Counted from the first letter of the stretch, positions 17,758 to 28,498 are shown. The stretch is 64,000 bases of DNA from Candidatus Marisimplicoccus framensis (GCA_905182065.1 CAJIZN010000001.1:558001-622000), one strand, 5' to 3'. Numbers and translations: made by a program. The notes: generated by a model from the letters alone, not told the origin.

Positions 17758-17996
17758 TATTTTCCTGAATTTTCTTTCATTTTTTTTAAATTCTCATCGC
17801 TAAGGGTATAGTCTTTCAATTTTTTACCCTTCCATCTATGTGCTAAAAATAAAGGCATAAAAACAAATGTGCCAACAAGCACAGAAACTCCAATTATTAT
17901 ATCACCTAATCTATCATCAAGAAGTTCTTTTGAGAAAATCCCAAAAAACACTCCAATGAATACTAGATAGGATAATATTTTGACTAAAAGTTTCAA
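17754..17996 (-). CDS. Small membrane protein of unknown function
   Basis: An 80-residue protein with two hydrophobic segments, about residues 4-24 and 32-52, then a basic C-terminal tail (HRWKGKKLKDYTLSDENLKK). Similar small proteins sit near aspS in other Flavobacteriia as far as I recall, but I do not recognise a named family. It follows aspS by 5 nt, so it is probably cotranscribed. It overlaps tadA at the 3' end by 4 nt. Confidence 0.7.
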   Translation of the reverse strand: MKLLVKILSYLVFIGVFFGIFSKELLDDRLGDIIIGVSVLVGTFVFMPLFLAHRWKGKKLKDYTLSDENLKKMKENSGKY

Positions 17997-18001
17997 GCTA
18001 A

Positions 18002-19738
18002 TTATTTTGAAAGATCCTTTAACTGTTCTTTAGTTAATTTTGAAGGGGCATCAATCATAAGATCTTTACCGCTATTGTTCTTTGGAAAAGCTATAAAGTC
18101 TCTTATTACATCTTTCCCTTGTAATACAGCAGCAAGTCTATCTAGACCAAAGGCAATACCACCATGAGGAGGAGCTCCATATTTAAGAGCTTCTATTAAA
18201 AACCCAAATTGATCTGTATACTCTTCTTTATCCATGCCAAGTAATTCGAATACCTTCATTTGAGTATCAAAACTATGTATTCTGATTGACCCTCCGCCTA
18301 TTTCATTTCCATTTAGTACTAAGTCATATGCATTAGCTATAACCTTTCCAGGATTTGATTCTAGTTGATTAAGAAATTCCGGTTTTGGAGATGTAAAAGG
18401 ATGATGCATTGAAAAAAATCTTTTTTCATCTTCATCCCATTCAAAAAGAGGAAAATCAGTTACCCAAAGTGGACACATTTTATTATTATCAATAAGATCA
18501 AACCTTTTAGCTAATTCAACTCTTAATGAACCCATTTGTTCTAGTGTATTCTTTTTATCACCCGACATGATAAATAGTATATCTCCTGGCTTAGAGGATA
18601 CTTTGTTTAAGATCTGTTTTAAATCTTTTTCACTAAAAAATTTATCAAAAGATGATTTGATTGTTAAATCAGTATTATGCTTGATCCATAAAAGTCCAGT
18701 TGCTCCAATTTGAGGTCTTTTAACCCACTCGGTTAAATTATCTATTTCCTTTCTTGTTGTTTCAGATTTATCCTCAACTATTATAGAGGCTGTGAAATCA
18801 TTATTGTCAAAAATTTGAAATCCTTTGCCTTTCACCTCGTTAGATATTTCATTAATCTTCAATTCATATCTAAGATCTGGCTTATCAATTCCATAGTTTT
18901 CTATAGCTTCATTGTAAGTCATTCTCTCAAAGATAACATCGTTTTTATTTAAAAATTTTGAAAATAAATTTGACATTAAGCCTTCGAATTGTTTAAGTAT
19001 ATCTTCTTGATCAACAAAAGACATTTCACAATCTATTTGTGTAAACTCTGGTTGTCTATCTGCCCTTAAATCTTCATCTCTAAAACACTTAACAATTTGA
19101 TAGTATTTATCAATACCTCCCACCATTAATAATTGCTTAAAAATCTGAGGTGATTGAGGTAGAGCATAATAATGATCTGGGTTAAGCCTACTAGGAACTA
19201 TGAAATCTCTTGCACCTTCGGGTGTGGATTTAATTAAATAGGGAGTCTCAACATCAATAAAATTATTTTTAGAAAGGTAATTTCTCACTTCAAGTGATAG
19301 ATGATGTCTAAAAATCAAGTTTTCTTTAACAGGTTCTCTTCTGATATCAAGATATCTATATTTCATTCTTAATTCCTCTCCACCATCTGATTCATTTTCA
19401 ATTGTAAAGGGAGGGGTTAAAGATTTATTTAACACTTTAAGGCTTGAAACAAGAATTTCTATTTCACCAGTAGTAATTTTTTCATTAATACTTTTTCTTT
19501 CAATTACTTTGCCTTCGATTTCAATAACAAATTCTCTACCAAGATTTGAAGCCGCAGAAAAAACTTCCTCACTAGATCTATCTTTATCAAATACTAATTG
19601 CGTAATACCATATCTATCTCTTAAATCAATCCAAACAATAAAGCCTTTCTCTCGGATTTTATTAACCCACCCAGATAGTCTTACATCTTCATTTAAATTA
19701 GCTTTTGATAATTCGCCGCAATTATTAGTTCTGTTCAT
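18002..19738 (-). CDS. aspS: Aspartyl-tRNA synthetase
   Basis: A 578-residue class II synthetase of bacterial type. The anticodon-binding OB-fold is at the start (DVRLSGWVNKIREKGFIVW), motif 2 reads FRDEDLRADRQPEFTQ, the GAD insertion domain is in the middle and motif 3 is GIAFGLDRLAAVL. It charges tRNA-Asp. The gene lies 21 nt after the RND transporter stop on the same strand, so it may be reached by efflux-operon read-through. Confidence 0.97.
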   Translation of the reverse strand: MNRTNNCGELSKANLNEDVRLSGWVNKIREKGFIVWIDLRDRYGITQLVFDKDRSSEEVFSAASNLGREFVIEIEGKVIERKSINEKITTGEIEILVSSLKVLNKSLTPPFTIENESDGGEELRMKYRYLDIRREPVKENLIFRHHLSLEVRNYLSKNNFIDVETPYLIKSTPEGARDFIVPSRLNPDHYYALPQSPQIFKQLLMVGGIDKYYQIVKCFRDEDLRADRQPEFTQIDCEMSFVDQEDILKQFEGLMSNLFSKFLNKNDVIFERMTYNEAIENYGIDKPDLRYELKINEISNEVKGKGFQIFDNNDFTASIIVEDKSETTRKEIDNLTEWVKRPQIGATGLLWIKHNTDLTIKSSFDKFFSEKDLKQILNKVSSKPGDILFIMSGDKKNTLEQMGSLRVELAKRFDLIDNNKMCPLWVTDFPLFEWDEDEKRFFSMHHPFTSPKPEFLNQLESNPGKVIANAYDLVLNGNEIGGGSIRIHSFDTQMKVFELLGMDKEEYTDQFGFLIEALKYGAPPHGGIAFGLDRLAAVLQGKDVIRDFIAFPKNNSGKDLMIDAPSKLTKEQLKDLSK

Positions 19739-19759
19739 CTTATTAAAATGTAAATATAA

Positions 19760-22700
19760 CTAGATATTTTTTAGTTTTATTCTTCCTAAATGTATTATGT
19801 AATACATAGAGGGAACGATTATCAATGTTAAGAAAGTTGCAAACGTAATTCCAAAAATTACTGTCCAAGCAAGTGGCCCCCAAAAGACAACATTATCACC
19901 ACCTATATAAATATTTGCATTCCAATTAGCAAACAAAGAAAAGAAATCAATATTTAGACCTATTGCTAAAGGAATTAACCCAAATATTGTAGTGATTGCT
20001 GTCAGAAGAACAGGTTTAAGTCTTGCTTTACCAGCTGTTTTAATAAGACTTAATGCTGTGATTTTATCTATAATATCATCCTTAGAAAGATTTAAATCTA
20101 TTTTTTTTCTATCAAAGAGTAATTGAGTATAATCTATAAGTACAACTGCATTATTTACAATTATTCCAGTTAATGAAATTATCCCAAGCATAGTCATAAG
20201 TATGCTAAAGGTTAGATTGAAAATCACTATTCCAAGAAACACACCAGTGAAACTTAGGATAATTGAAGCTAGAACTATAAGTGGTTTAGAAATTGAATTA
20301 AACTGAAAAACAAGGATTAAAACAATCAAGGCAATCCCTGTTAAAAGAGCTCCAGATAAAAAAGATTGGTTCTCAGCTTGTTGTTTTATTTCCCCGGTAA
20401 ATTTAAAGTCGACCCCTTGAGGAGTTTCAAAACCAGAAAGAGAAATTTCAGCACTATTCACTATTTCATTAGCATTTGATCCAGCTAAAATTGATGAATA
20501 GAGTGTTACTGATCTTTGAAGTTCTTTATGTTTAATCGCGCTAAAGGAGGTAATGTTTTTTTCAGTTACAACTGACGCGATAGGAATTTCTTTTATCTTA
20601 CCATTTGATTGATCTCTAAAAACTATATTTTGATTGATGATAGCATTAATATTATTCTTGTAATCTTCATCTAGCCTCACATTAATTTGATAGTCATCGC
20701 CATTTATTTTGTATACTCCAGCTTTAGTACCGATTATAGAATTTCTAATTGTCTGACCAATAAGTCCGGTGGGGATACCTAATTCTCCAGCTTTTTCTCT
20801 ATCTACTTGAAACTCTAAACCAGGCTTACTTCTGCTTACATCAATTTTAAGCTGTTCAATGCCTTCTATATTTTCTTTATTAAGATAGTTTTTCATTGAA
20901 ATTGCAGTTTCAATTAATCTTTCATAATCATCACCATAAATTTCAATATTTACAGGATATCCACCTGGAGGTCCCTGAGTATCTTTTTCAACAGAAATAG
21001 CAATTCCAGGGAATCTATCTATAAGTTCTAATTGTACATCTTTTCTTAATTCTTCACTGGACATACCTCTTCTATATTTAAATTCTCTCATTGTCATTGT
21101 TATAAGAGCTTTGTGAGGAATTTCTCCAGTACCACCAGCATCTGTCTCTGGATTACCAGCTCCTTCTCCAACTTGAGAGATTGCGGACTCAACTAAAAAA
21201 TTATAATCACCGTCTAAATACTTTGGATTATTTACCAGCTCATAGATTTCAGACTCAATTTGTTTTAAAGTTTCATTAGTTTTTTCAATATCAGTTCCTT
21301 CAGGATACTCTAAATAAACAAGTATTTGCTGTGGTTCATTATCTGGAAAGAACTCAATTTTTGGAGGAAAAATACCCATAAGTACAATTGAAGTAATAAA
21401 GAGAAGAAAAGTTCCTGCTAAAAATAAAAATGGTCTAATTCCAGATAAAGCAAAAGATAAAAAGTCATTATATGTGTTTTCAAGCCTAACTAAAAAAGTA
21501 TTTTGAAATCTAATTGCTTGATTTTTTATAACATATTTATAAAACCAAAAAAGAAAGCAGATAAATGCTAAGAGTGATCCAATTGCTCTTGTATCTTGAA
21601 ACAACACAAAAACAACTGCAAGACCTCCAAGTATATATGTCATTCGCAATAAGTTTTTTCTACTTATCTCTTTTTCACTAAGGTCCATGAAGCTAGAAAC
21701 CAACATAGAGTTGAAAAATATAGCCACTATCAATGAGGAACCTAAAATTGCTGATAATGTAATTGGAAAGTATATCATAAACTCTCCTAAAGTTCCTGGC
21801 CATGTTCCAAGCGGAATAAAAGCAGCAATTGTAGTTGCAGTTGAAACAATTATGGGAAGAGCAACTTCTCCAATTCCAAGTTTTGCAGCTTGAATTCTTG
21901 GAACTCCTTCTTTTGACATTAATCTATAAATATTTTCTACAACAACAATCCCATTATCTACTAGCAGGCCAAGCCCCATTACTAGTCCAAATAATACCAT
22001 TCTATTAAGAGTAAGTCCAAATGAAGACAATATAACTAGAGACATAAACATTGACATTGGAATAGCAAATCCTACAAATAAAGCATTCCTCAGCCCAAGG
22101 AAAAAAGTTAAAACAGTTACAACTAATATTATACCAAAGATTAAATTATTCATTAAATCATTTACTGAATTAATAGTATACTCTGATTGATCATTCTGAA
22201 TTACAACCTCAAGATTAGAGGGTAAAAAATCTTTTTTAGCTTCTCGAATTATCTCTTGAATTGAGTTTGAAGCAAAAATTGCATTTTGACCTCCTCTTTT
22301 CACAACCTCAAGCATTACAGTTTTCTTATCAAAAGACCTTGTGTAAGAGGTGATTTCTTTTTCTTTGAATGAAACAGAAGCAACATCTTCAAGGTAAACA
22401 GGACCATTATCACGTTTAACTATAATTCTATTTAACTCTGATGGATCTGATACTTCCCCTATTATCTTGACATTCCTTCTTTGACCATCTGAAATTAAAC
22501 TTCCTGCTGAAATAGTAACATTTTCTTGTGCAATAGCATTTATAATATCACTATAACTTGTCTTTGTTGCCTTCATCATATATGGGTTTACAGCAACTTC
22601 AACCTCAAAATCTTGAATACCTCGAATCTCTACCGTTTTTACTTGAGATAACCTTTCAATCCTAGTTTCTAAATATTCAGCATATTCTTTAAGTTCTTCA

Positions 22701-23185
22701 ACTTTATAGTCTCCAACTAGACTTATATTTAAAACAGGAAACCTTTCTGCTATATCAAACTCAAAAATATTTGGATCTACTTTAGAATTATTAAATGTAG
22801 GCCAGTCATCACCTACAGTCACATTATCAACTAAATCTTTCACTCTCTGCCTTGCTAATGCTGTTGGAATTTCATCGTCAAACTCAATATTAATAATTGA
22901 TATACCTTCGCTAGAAGTTGACTCAATGTCAATTAAACCAATAACTCCTTTAATTTCTTGTTCAAGAGGATCAGTAATTAATTTTTCCATTTCCTCAGCA
23001 TTGTTTCCGGGAAAAATAGTTGTAACAAAAATATTTGATGAATTTATCTCAGGAAAAAGTTCTCTAGGCATCGTTTTATATGCCGTAATTCCAGAAATAA
23101 GGAATATTATCATTAGTACATAAATAATAGTCTTATTATTTATTGCCCAACTTGATAGGAAAAATTCTTTATTCTTTTTATCCAT
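19760..23185 (-). CDS. RND efflux pump inner-membrane subunit (AcrB/HAE1 family)
   Basis: A 1141-residue permease with the RND layout: an N-terminal transmembrane helix, a large periplasmic porter loop, a block of helices, and then the same again. SWAINNKTIIYVLMI and AYKTMPRELFPEI are typical family starts. The TM4 region reads GLLVDNGIVVVENI, where AcrB has two Asp (VDD); only one acidic residue is kept. Two extra hydrophobic stretches follow TM6 (about residues 515-550). It is driven by the proton gradient and works with the MFP and TolC genes upstream. Substrate unknown: drugs, lipids or metals are possible; the lack of metal-binding HME motifs favours an organic substrate. Confidence 0.93.
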   Translation of the reverse strand: MDKKNKEFFLSSWAINNKTIIYVLMIIFLISGITAYKTMPRELFPEINSSNIFVTTIFPGNNAEEMEKLITDPLEQEIKGVIGLIDIESTSSEGISIINIEFDDEIPTALARQRVKDLVDNVTVGDDWPTFNNSKVDPNIFEFDIAERFPVLNISLVGDYKVEELKEYAEYLETRIERLSQVKTVEIRGIQDFEVEVAVNPYMMKATKTSYSDIINAIAQENVTISAGSLISDGQRRNVKIIGEVSDPSELNRIIVKRDNGPVYLEDVASVSFKEKEITSYTRSFDKKTVMLEVVKRGGQNAIFASNSIQEIIREAKKDFLPSNLEVVIQNDQSEYTINSVNDLMNNLIFGIILVVTVLTFFLGLRNALFVGFAIPMSMFMSLVILSSFGLTLNRMVLFGLVMGLGLLVDNGIVVVENIYRLMSKEGVPRIQAAKLGIGEVALPIIVSTATTIAAFIPLGTWPGTLGEFMIYFPITLSAILGSSLIVAIFFNSMLVSSFMDLSEKEISRKNLLRMTYILGGLAVVFVLFQDTRAIGSLLAFICFLFWFYKYVIKNQAIRFQNTFLVRLENTYNDFLSFALSGIRPFLFLAGTFLLFITSIVLMGIFPPKIEFFPDNEPQQILVYLEYPEGTDIEKTNETLKQIESEIYELVNNPKYLDGDYNFLVESAISQVGEGAGNPETDAGGTGEIPHKALITMTMREFKYRRGMSSEELRKDVQLELIDRFPGIAISVEKDTQGPPGGYPVNIEIYGDDYERLIETAISMKNYLNKENIEGIEQLKIDVSRSKPGLEFQVDREKAGELGIPTGLIGQTIRNSIIGTKAGVYKINGDDYQINVRLDEDYKNNINAIINQNIVFRDQSNGKIKEIPIASVVTEKNITSFSAIKHKELQRSVTLYSSILAGSNANEIVNSAEISLSGFETPQGVDFKFTGEIKQQAENQSFLSGALLTGIALIVLILVFQFNSISKPLIVLASIILSFTGVFLGIVIFNLTFSILMTMLGIISLTGIIVNNAVVLIDYTQLLFDRKKIDLNLSKDDIIDKITALSLIKTAGKARLKPVLLTAITTIFGLIPLAIGLNIDFFSLFANWNANIYIGGDNVVFWGPLAWTVIFGITFATFLTLIIVPSMYYIIHLGRIKLKNI

Positions 23186-23186
23186 T

Positions 23187-24351
23187 TTAGTTTATAATTT
23201 TTACTCTTTGAGAATCTTCAACAATGTTTGCTCCTTCTAGAACTAGTTCATCACCTATCTTTAGTCCAACAGTGACTTCGACCTCATTGCTATTTTTATT
23301 TCCAAGGCTAATAAATGTTTTAGATGTAATGTATACTCCATCTTTAATATCCTCTGACATTACATATACAAAATTTTTACCCGTTGCATCCTCTCTTATA
23401 ATTCTAAGGGGTATTACAACAGCATCAGGTTTTGAGTAAATATTTATTTTAATTTTTGCATCTAAATTCTGTTTGATTTTATTATCAATATTTTTGACAG
23501 GAACTTCTACTCTAAATGTTCTATTGCTTGGATTTATAAAATTACCTGTTTGAATAATTTCAGAAACTATTTCTCTTCCCAATAAAGGAATTTGAACAAC
23601 AACCTTAGTTCCCTTGATCTATGTTTGCGATGTATTTTTCTGAAACAGAAGCCTCTGCGTATATTTCGTCAAGATTAACTAATCTTAAAATTTGAGAAAC
23701 ACCTGGAATTAAATTTGATCCTTGATTGGAAATAATTTCATCTATCTCTCCTTCAAATGGAGCGTAAATCTTTGTTTTAGCAAGCCTATCTTTCATTTGT
23801 TCAACCATTTTTTGACTTGATTCAAAATCTGATTTACTTTTTAGAAATTGAATTTCAGACCCAATACTATTATTCCATAGCCTCTCAGTTCTTTCAAAGT
23901 TCTCTTTTGCAAAATTTGCTTGGATAATTAATTGATCAACTTGCTCTTTTAGACCTGAATCATTTATCTCTGCAAGAAGTTGCCCTTTTTTTACTTTCTG
24001 CCCTTCAGAAACAAAAATTTGTTCTAATGTACCTTGAAACTCAGGGAGTATCAAAACATTCTTTCGTGTCTTAAGATTTGCTTGAGCTTCAATGTAGCTG
24101 TTAAATATCTTTTCTTTGATTTCGTATTTTGTAACAATTGTGAGCTTTTCATTTTCATCTAAAAAAGCTATCCCATCGTTAATTTTATTTAACTCAACTT
24201 GCATCGTATTCATTGTATCTACATATTCTTTTTTCCTTTTTTTAAGCCCATCTAGATCACCATCTTCAATAAGAGTGTTAATAGTAGAGTTCCCAGATGA
24301 ATTACAACTTATTATAATTAGGGTAATTATTGATATATAAAATTTCTTCAT
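23187..24351 (-). CDS. Efflux periplasmic adaptor (HlyD/MFP family) lipoprotein (one apparent 1-nt insertion)
   Basis: The first part has a lipoprotein signal ending in IIISC, a lipoyl-type half-motif (FVSEGQKVKKGQLLAEIND), a coiled-coil hairpin and the second lipoyl half (IYAPFEGEIDEI). The frame stops at 23605 after ANIDQGN. The next frame continues KVVVQIPLLGREI through the beta-barrel domain (NPSNRTFRVEVPV) to LEGANIVEDSQRVKI. Removing one G from a GGG near 23613 joins the two into 387 residues, a normal adaptor length. It bridges the RND pump and the TolC channel; its stop is 1 nt from the pump's start. Confidence 0.9.
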
Positions 24352-24353
24352 GA

Positions 24354-25685
24354 TTAATTTGTGTTATTATATAGAGTTTCTAATTCTGTTTTGATTGAGA
24401 TTAGTTCTAAAACAGAGTTTAAATATTTTTGTTGAGAATCAAGTAACTGAAGTTGAGCTTGACGAAATTCAAAAGAGGAAACAATTCCTTCAAAAAATTT
24501 AATCGAATTTTTCTCTTCAATGGATACTGAAAGTCTCATGTTTTGTTCGCTAACATTTAATGTTCTGATTGCAAGCTGATAGTCATTTAATTTTTCTTGA
24601 ACTTTTGCTTGAGTCTTTTCTTCTTGCTCTTCAAGATTTGTCATTGCTTGGTTCATTGCAATTTTTGCTTTTTGGGAAGAAACATTTAGTTTAAATGCAT
24701 TAAAAACAGGAATCTCTAAATTCACTCCAAGAACAGATGATCCAAACCAGTTTTGAGATTTATTTGTAAAATCAAATTCATTATTATATCCAGTGTAGGT
24801 ACCACTTAGAAATCCTGAAATTTTGGGCAGTTGTTTTGATTTTTCAAGTTTATATTCAATTCTTTTTGTATCAAAAATATTTTGAGAAATCTTTACATCA
24901 ATATTTTTATCTGTATTAAAATCTTCGAAAGAGTTTGAAAATATAATATTGTCAGCTATAAAATCATTAATTGATGTTGTTAGTATTAAATTATCCTCAA
25001 GATCAATACCAAGAACTAGTTTTAATAAGTTTGTCTGGTTTTCTCTTGTCTTTTTTGCCTGAAGTAATGAGAGTTCTGCTTGAGCTAATGTGATCTTTAT
25101 TTGCTCAACATTTTCTATTTCTTCAAATCCATTTTTATATAGTTCTGTAACTTCAAATAGGTCCTTTCTAAAATTTTCAAGATTGTTCTCTAACAGTAAA
25201 ATCCCTTCGTTAAAAGTAACTACTAAACTATAAAGCTTAACAATAGACTCTCTAACTTCAAGAAAAGTTTTTTCATAAAAATTTTCAGATGCTGCTAGGT
25301 ATATCTTGCTGTATTCTAGACCCACAAGCCAAGATCCATCAAACAATAGCTGTTCCATTCTAACCGATCCAATAGCAGTTTGCTCAGTTCCAAATTGAAT
25401 TTCTGAAAACTCACCCTTTTGTCCTCCAAAAAATTCTGCAGGAATTAATGAAGTTGGGAGTTCAAGATAATTAAGATAGTTAAGATCAAGAGTCACATTT
25501 GGCAATCCTATTGCTATAGTTTTCCATCTTTCTTTGTAAGCCATTTTAATTTCTCTTTCAGCATTCACTAGATTCCTATTATTTTCAATACCATATTCAA
25601 CAGCGTCTGATAAACTAAGACTAGTTACTTCACCTTGAGAAAAACTATAACTTGTAAATACTAAAAGCAATATTATCTTTTTCAT
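24354..25685 (-). CDS. TolC family outer-membrane efflux protein
   Basis: A 443-residue secreted protein with signal peptide KKIILLLVFTSYSFSQ and two outer-membrane efflux repeats, rich in coiled-coil heptads (AVEYGIENNRNLVNAEREIK near the start; QQKYLNSVLELISIKTELE at the end). The start at 25685 is chosen because it gives a proper signal peptide and overlaps the TetR stop as ATGA; the longer frame from 25709 adds only charged residues. It forms the exit duct of the tripartite pump encoded by the next two genes. Confidence 0.92.
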   Translation of the reverse strand: MKKIILLLVFTSYSFSQGEVTSLSLSDAVEYGIENNRNLVNAEREIKMAYKERWKTIAIGLPNVTLDLNYLNYLELPTSLIPAEFFGGQKGEFSEIQFGTEQTAIGSVRMEQLLFDGSWLVGLEYSKIYLAASENFYEKTFLEVRESIVKLYSLVVTFNEGILLLENNLENFRKDLFEVTELYKNGFEEIENVEQIKITLAQAELSLLQAKKTRENQTNLLKLVLGIDLEDNLILTTSINDFIADNIIFSNSFEDFNTDKNIDVKISQNIFDTKRIEYKLEKSKQLPKISGFLSGTYTGYNNEFDFTNKSQNWFGSSVLGVNLEIPVFNAFKLNVSSQKAKIAMNQAMTNLEEQEEKTQAKVQEKLNDYQLAIRTLNVSEQNMRLSVSIEEKNSIKFFEGIVSSFEFRQAQLQLLDSQQKYLNSVLELISIKTELETLYNNTN

Positions 25686-26291
25686 TTTTTTATCATTTGA
25701 ATTATCCATTCTGGGATTAATTTTTTTCTCTGATTCATCATTTTATTAAAATCTTTTTTATTTAATTTTTCCATTTTCATTATAATAGGACTGCATATAA
25801 ATGGAAACACAATCAGACTTAGGATATTAGTTATAAAATGGATTGGATCTACTTTTTTATAAATTCCTTTTTTAACTCCATCCTTATATTGAGAAATAAG
25901 TTGAGACTTCATAATCACTTTTGCCGTAGGCATTTTTAAAAAATTGGTTGGATTATTTTTCAATTCATTTAGAATAAATGTTGGAAGTAGGGGTTCAGCA
26001 ATAATCATATCAATATATTTAGAACTAGCTAATTCTATCTTTTCTCTAATTGTTGTTTCTTTCATCATTATAAACCTCGACCATTTTGTTTAAAAAATCA
26101 TATAACGTTTCAAACATTATAATCTCAAACAATCTTCTTTTACTTGTGAAGTAATAATTAAGTAATGCAAGATTTATCTTTGATTCTTGAGCTATATCCC
26201 TTGTTGTAGTTGCACTATATCCTTTTTTTAAAAAAAGTGATTTAGCAGCATCTCTGATTTTTAGTTCAGTATTTGAATATTGTGTTTCCAA
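25682..26291 (-). CDS. TetR family transcriptional regulator of the efflux operon (one apparent frameshift)
   Basis: The N-terminal helix-turn-helix is clear: KIRDAAKSLFLKKGYSATTT, then RDIAQESKINLALLNYYFTS. The frame stops at 26046 after NDERNNN. An overlapping frame continues ETTIREKIELASSKYIDMI and runs to a TGA overlapping the TolC gene ATG. One indel near 26060 (one extra base or two missing in an A-rich stretch) joins them to about 202 residues, the usual TetR length. As first gene of TetR-TolC-MFP-RND it likely represses its own operon until a ligand, perhaps the pump substrate, binds. The operator is probably in the 100 nt before 26392. Confidence 0.88.
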
Positions 26292-26378
26292 TTTGAAAAT
26301 TAGAGTACAAATTAAATTTAAACAATTGAATTAAACAAATGATTAAATAAAAATTAACAATAAATTAAATGGTATATT

Positions 26379-26386
26379 TAATTTTG
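26379..26386 (+). promoter_or_regulatory. TAnnTTTG -7 box before the polyprenyl synthase gene
   Basis: TAATTTTG is an exact match to the -7 consensus. It ends only 5 nt before the ATG at 26392 and 11 nt before the second ATG at 26398, so the transcript would be leaderless or nearly so. Confidence 0.45.
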
Positions 26387-26391
26387 ATTTA

Positions 26392-27363
26392 ATGATAATG
26401 AAAGACTATATCCAAATCTTTGAAGATTTTCTAAAAAAAGAAATAGACCATAATAATCCAAAAAACCTATATGATCCAGTAAAATATATATTGGATTCTG
26501 GAGGGAAGAGGTTAAGACCTTTGATAACATTATTTATTACAGATCTCTTTACAGGAAATATAAAGAATGCTCTTCCTGCCTCTGCAGCCCTTGAAATTTT
26601 TCACAATTTTACTCTAGCTCATGATGATATAATGGATAATTCATTAATGAGAAGAGGAAAGAAAACCATAAATTCTAAATGGGATAATAATACTGGAATA
26701 CTATCAGGGGATGTAATGCTGATAATCTCTTATGAAATTTTAAATAAATATGATGATTCAAAGTATGTGCTTTTATCTAAAAAATTAACAGAAACATCAA
26801 GGTTAGTCTGTGAAGGTCAGCAAAATGATATGGACTTTTCACTTGTAAAAGAAGTTTCGGAAGAGGATTACTTTAATATGATTGAAAACAAAACAGCTGT
26901 CTTAATTGGCTGTTCTTATATGTTTGGTGGAATTATTTCAGACTTAAATACTAACGATATCAATGTTTTATATGAAGTAGGTAAAAATCTAGGAATAGCT
27001 TTTCAACTAGAAGATGACTTGCTAGACTCTTTTGGAGATGAAGCTAAGTTTGGAAAAAAAATTGGAGGAGATATAATAGAACAAAAGAAAACACTGCTCT
27101 TTATTTTTACTCAAGCTAAATTAAATGGTGATCAAAGGTTAGAATTTGAAAATGTATTTTTTTCAGATAAAATTGATGATTTAGAAAAAATAAATTCAAT
27201 AAAAACATTTTATGAGAGTTCAGGTGCTGTTAATTATCTTAAAAATAAAGTTGAGAAATATTCAGCAAATGCAAAGAACTTAATTAATGATTTACAAATA
27301 GATTCTGGTTCAAAGCTTAAGTTAAATACCTTTTCGGAGAAACTTTTAAATAGAGAAATTTAA
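26392..27363 (+). CDS. Polyprenyl (geranylgeranyl-type) diphosphate synthase
   Basis: A 323-residue trans-prenyltransferase. GGKRLRP near residue 38, the first Asp-rich motif LAHDDIMDNS with the following RRGKKT, and the second one FQLEDDLLDSFGD are all present, so it should be active in chain elongation from IPP. In Bacteroidota this single-copy type supplies GGPP for carotenoids or longer chains for menaquinone; the sequence alone does not fix chain length. The convergent neighbour is a lycopene cyclase gene, and the two overlap by 18 nt at the 3' end. Start codon is uncertain between ATGs at 26392 and 26398. Confidence 0.92.
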   Translation: MIMKDYIQIFEDFLKKEIDHNNPKNLYDPVKYILDSGGKRLRPLITLFITDLFTGNIKNALPASAALEIFHNFTLAHDDIMDNSLMRRGKKTINSKWDNNTGILSGDVMLIISYEILNKYDDSKYVLLSKKLTETSRLVCEGQQNDMDFSLVKEVSEEDYFNMIENKTAVLIGCSYMFGGIISDLNTNDINVLYEVGKNLGIAFQLEDDLLDSFGDEAKFGKKIGGDIIEQKKTLLFIFTQAKLNGDQRLEFENVFFSDKIDDLEKINSIKTFYESSGAVNYLKNKVEKYSANAKNLINDLQIDSGSKLKLNTFSEKLLNREI

Positions 27364-28498
27364 AATTCTTTTAAATAAAGACCTAACAAAGGTCATTACA
27401 TTCACAGATAAAAATATAGATAACTCTTCTCGAAATGAAGTTTTTTCATCAAGAAATTTAAAGATTTTAATTGGGTCATTATTTCTAAATAGATCTGAAA
27501 AAACTTTGGATCCATTACCTTTAGATTCAATTAAAACATCTAAAAACAACAAATCGTAGTACCAAAATCTATTTTTAAAGCTAATTTTTGAAAGAGGTTT
27601 ATCTTTTTTTAAATAATTAAGAATTAAATCAATTTTCTCTAATGAATTTTTTACGGTATAACCAGTACTTGGTTTACTCCAGCCCCCGGCAGTTCCAATT
27701 TTAAAATAACTATCTGTATTTTTTTCAAAGAAAGGATAACATGTCATAGGGATTAAGCCTTTTTCTTTATCAAGAATAGTATAATCAATAATATGATTTT
27801 CTTTTAAATAATTCTTTATTTCAGATTCATACTCATTCATCATCAATTACAGAACTTGAAAAAAGAGTGTATTCTACTAAAGCTTTATTTTTTGAAAAAG
27901 GTAATATATACATGAATCTAATCTCATTTTTTTGATCAACACTAAAATCCATAAACGTAATTTTATTATCATCAAAAGATTGATCTTTGGTTTCAATTGT
28001 CCATCCAATAAAGTGTTGTTTTAGTAACGGATATTTATTAAATTTTATCTCTTTATCATCATAAATACTTGAAAAGATTATTGATGATTGAAACTCTCCA
28101 TTATCTGTTTTAACAATCTTATTTTCTTGATCAATATTCTCAATATTTGCATTTAAATATGTAAAATTATCAGCATCTGAAATCTTTTCTCCCAGATGAG
28201 AGTAAAATTTGCTAGACTTTATCATTTTATACTTAAAAGGGTTTAAAAGAAAAGAATTATGAAATTCAGAATCTTTAAATTCTGCATATTCCCATTCTTT
28301 AAAAACTACTTCATCTAATATGGTTTCCTTACTATCCCAAAATCCAAGGGTTTTATCGTTATCAACCTTTGCTTCCTTTTCAATTATTAAAATTTTTTTA
28401 TCATCAAAGAAGCTGTCTGAGATTAATGCACTTGAAAGTAATAATCCTGACGCACCACCACCACAAATTATATAATCATATTTATTATTTGAAATCAT
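27346..28498 (-). CDS. crtY: Lycopene beta-cyclase, CrtY type (one apparent frameshift)
   Basis: CrtY cyclises the ends of lycopene to beta-carotene, a precursor of zeaxanthin and of retinal. The N-terminus has the dinucleotide-binding motif YIICGGGASGLLLSSAL; QHFIGWTIET follows. The frame stops at 27833 after SSVIDDE, and the next frame resumes YESEIKNYL and contains KIGTAGGWSKPSTGYT, the cyclase signature. One indel in GATGATGAATGAG near 27835 restores about 383 residues, normal for the flavobacterial enzyme. Other carotenoid genes (crtB, crtI, crtZ) are not in the window. Confidence 0.9.
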
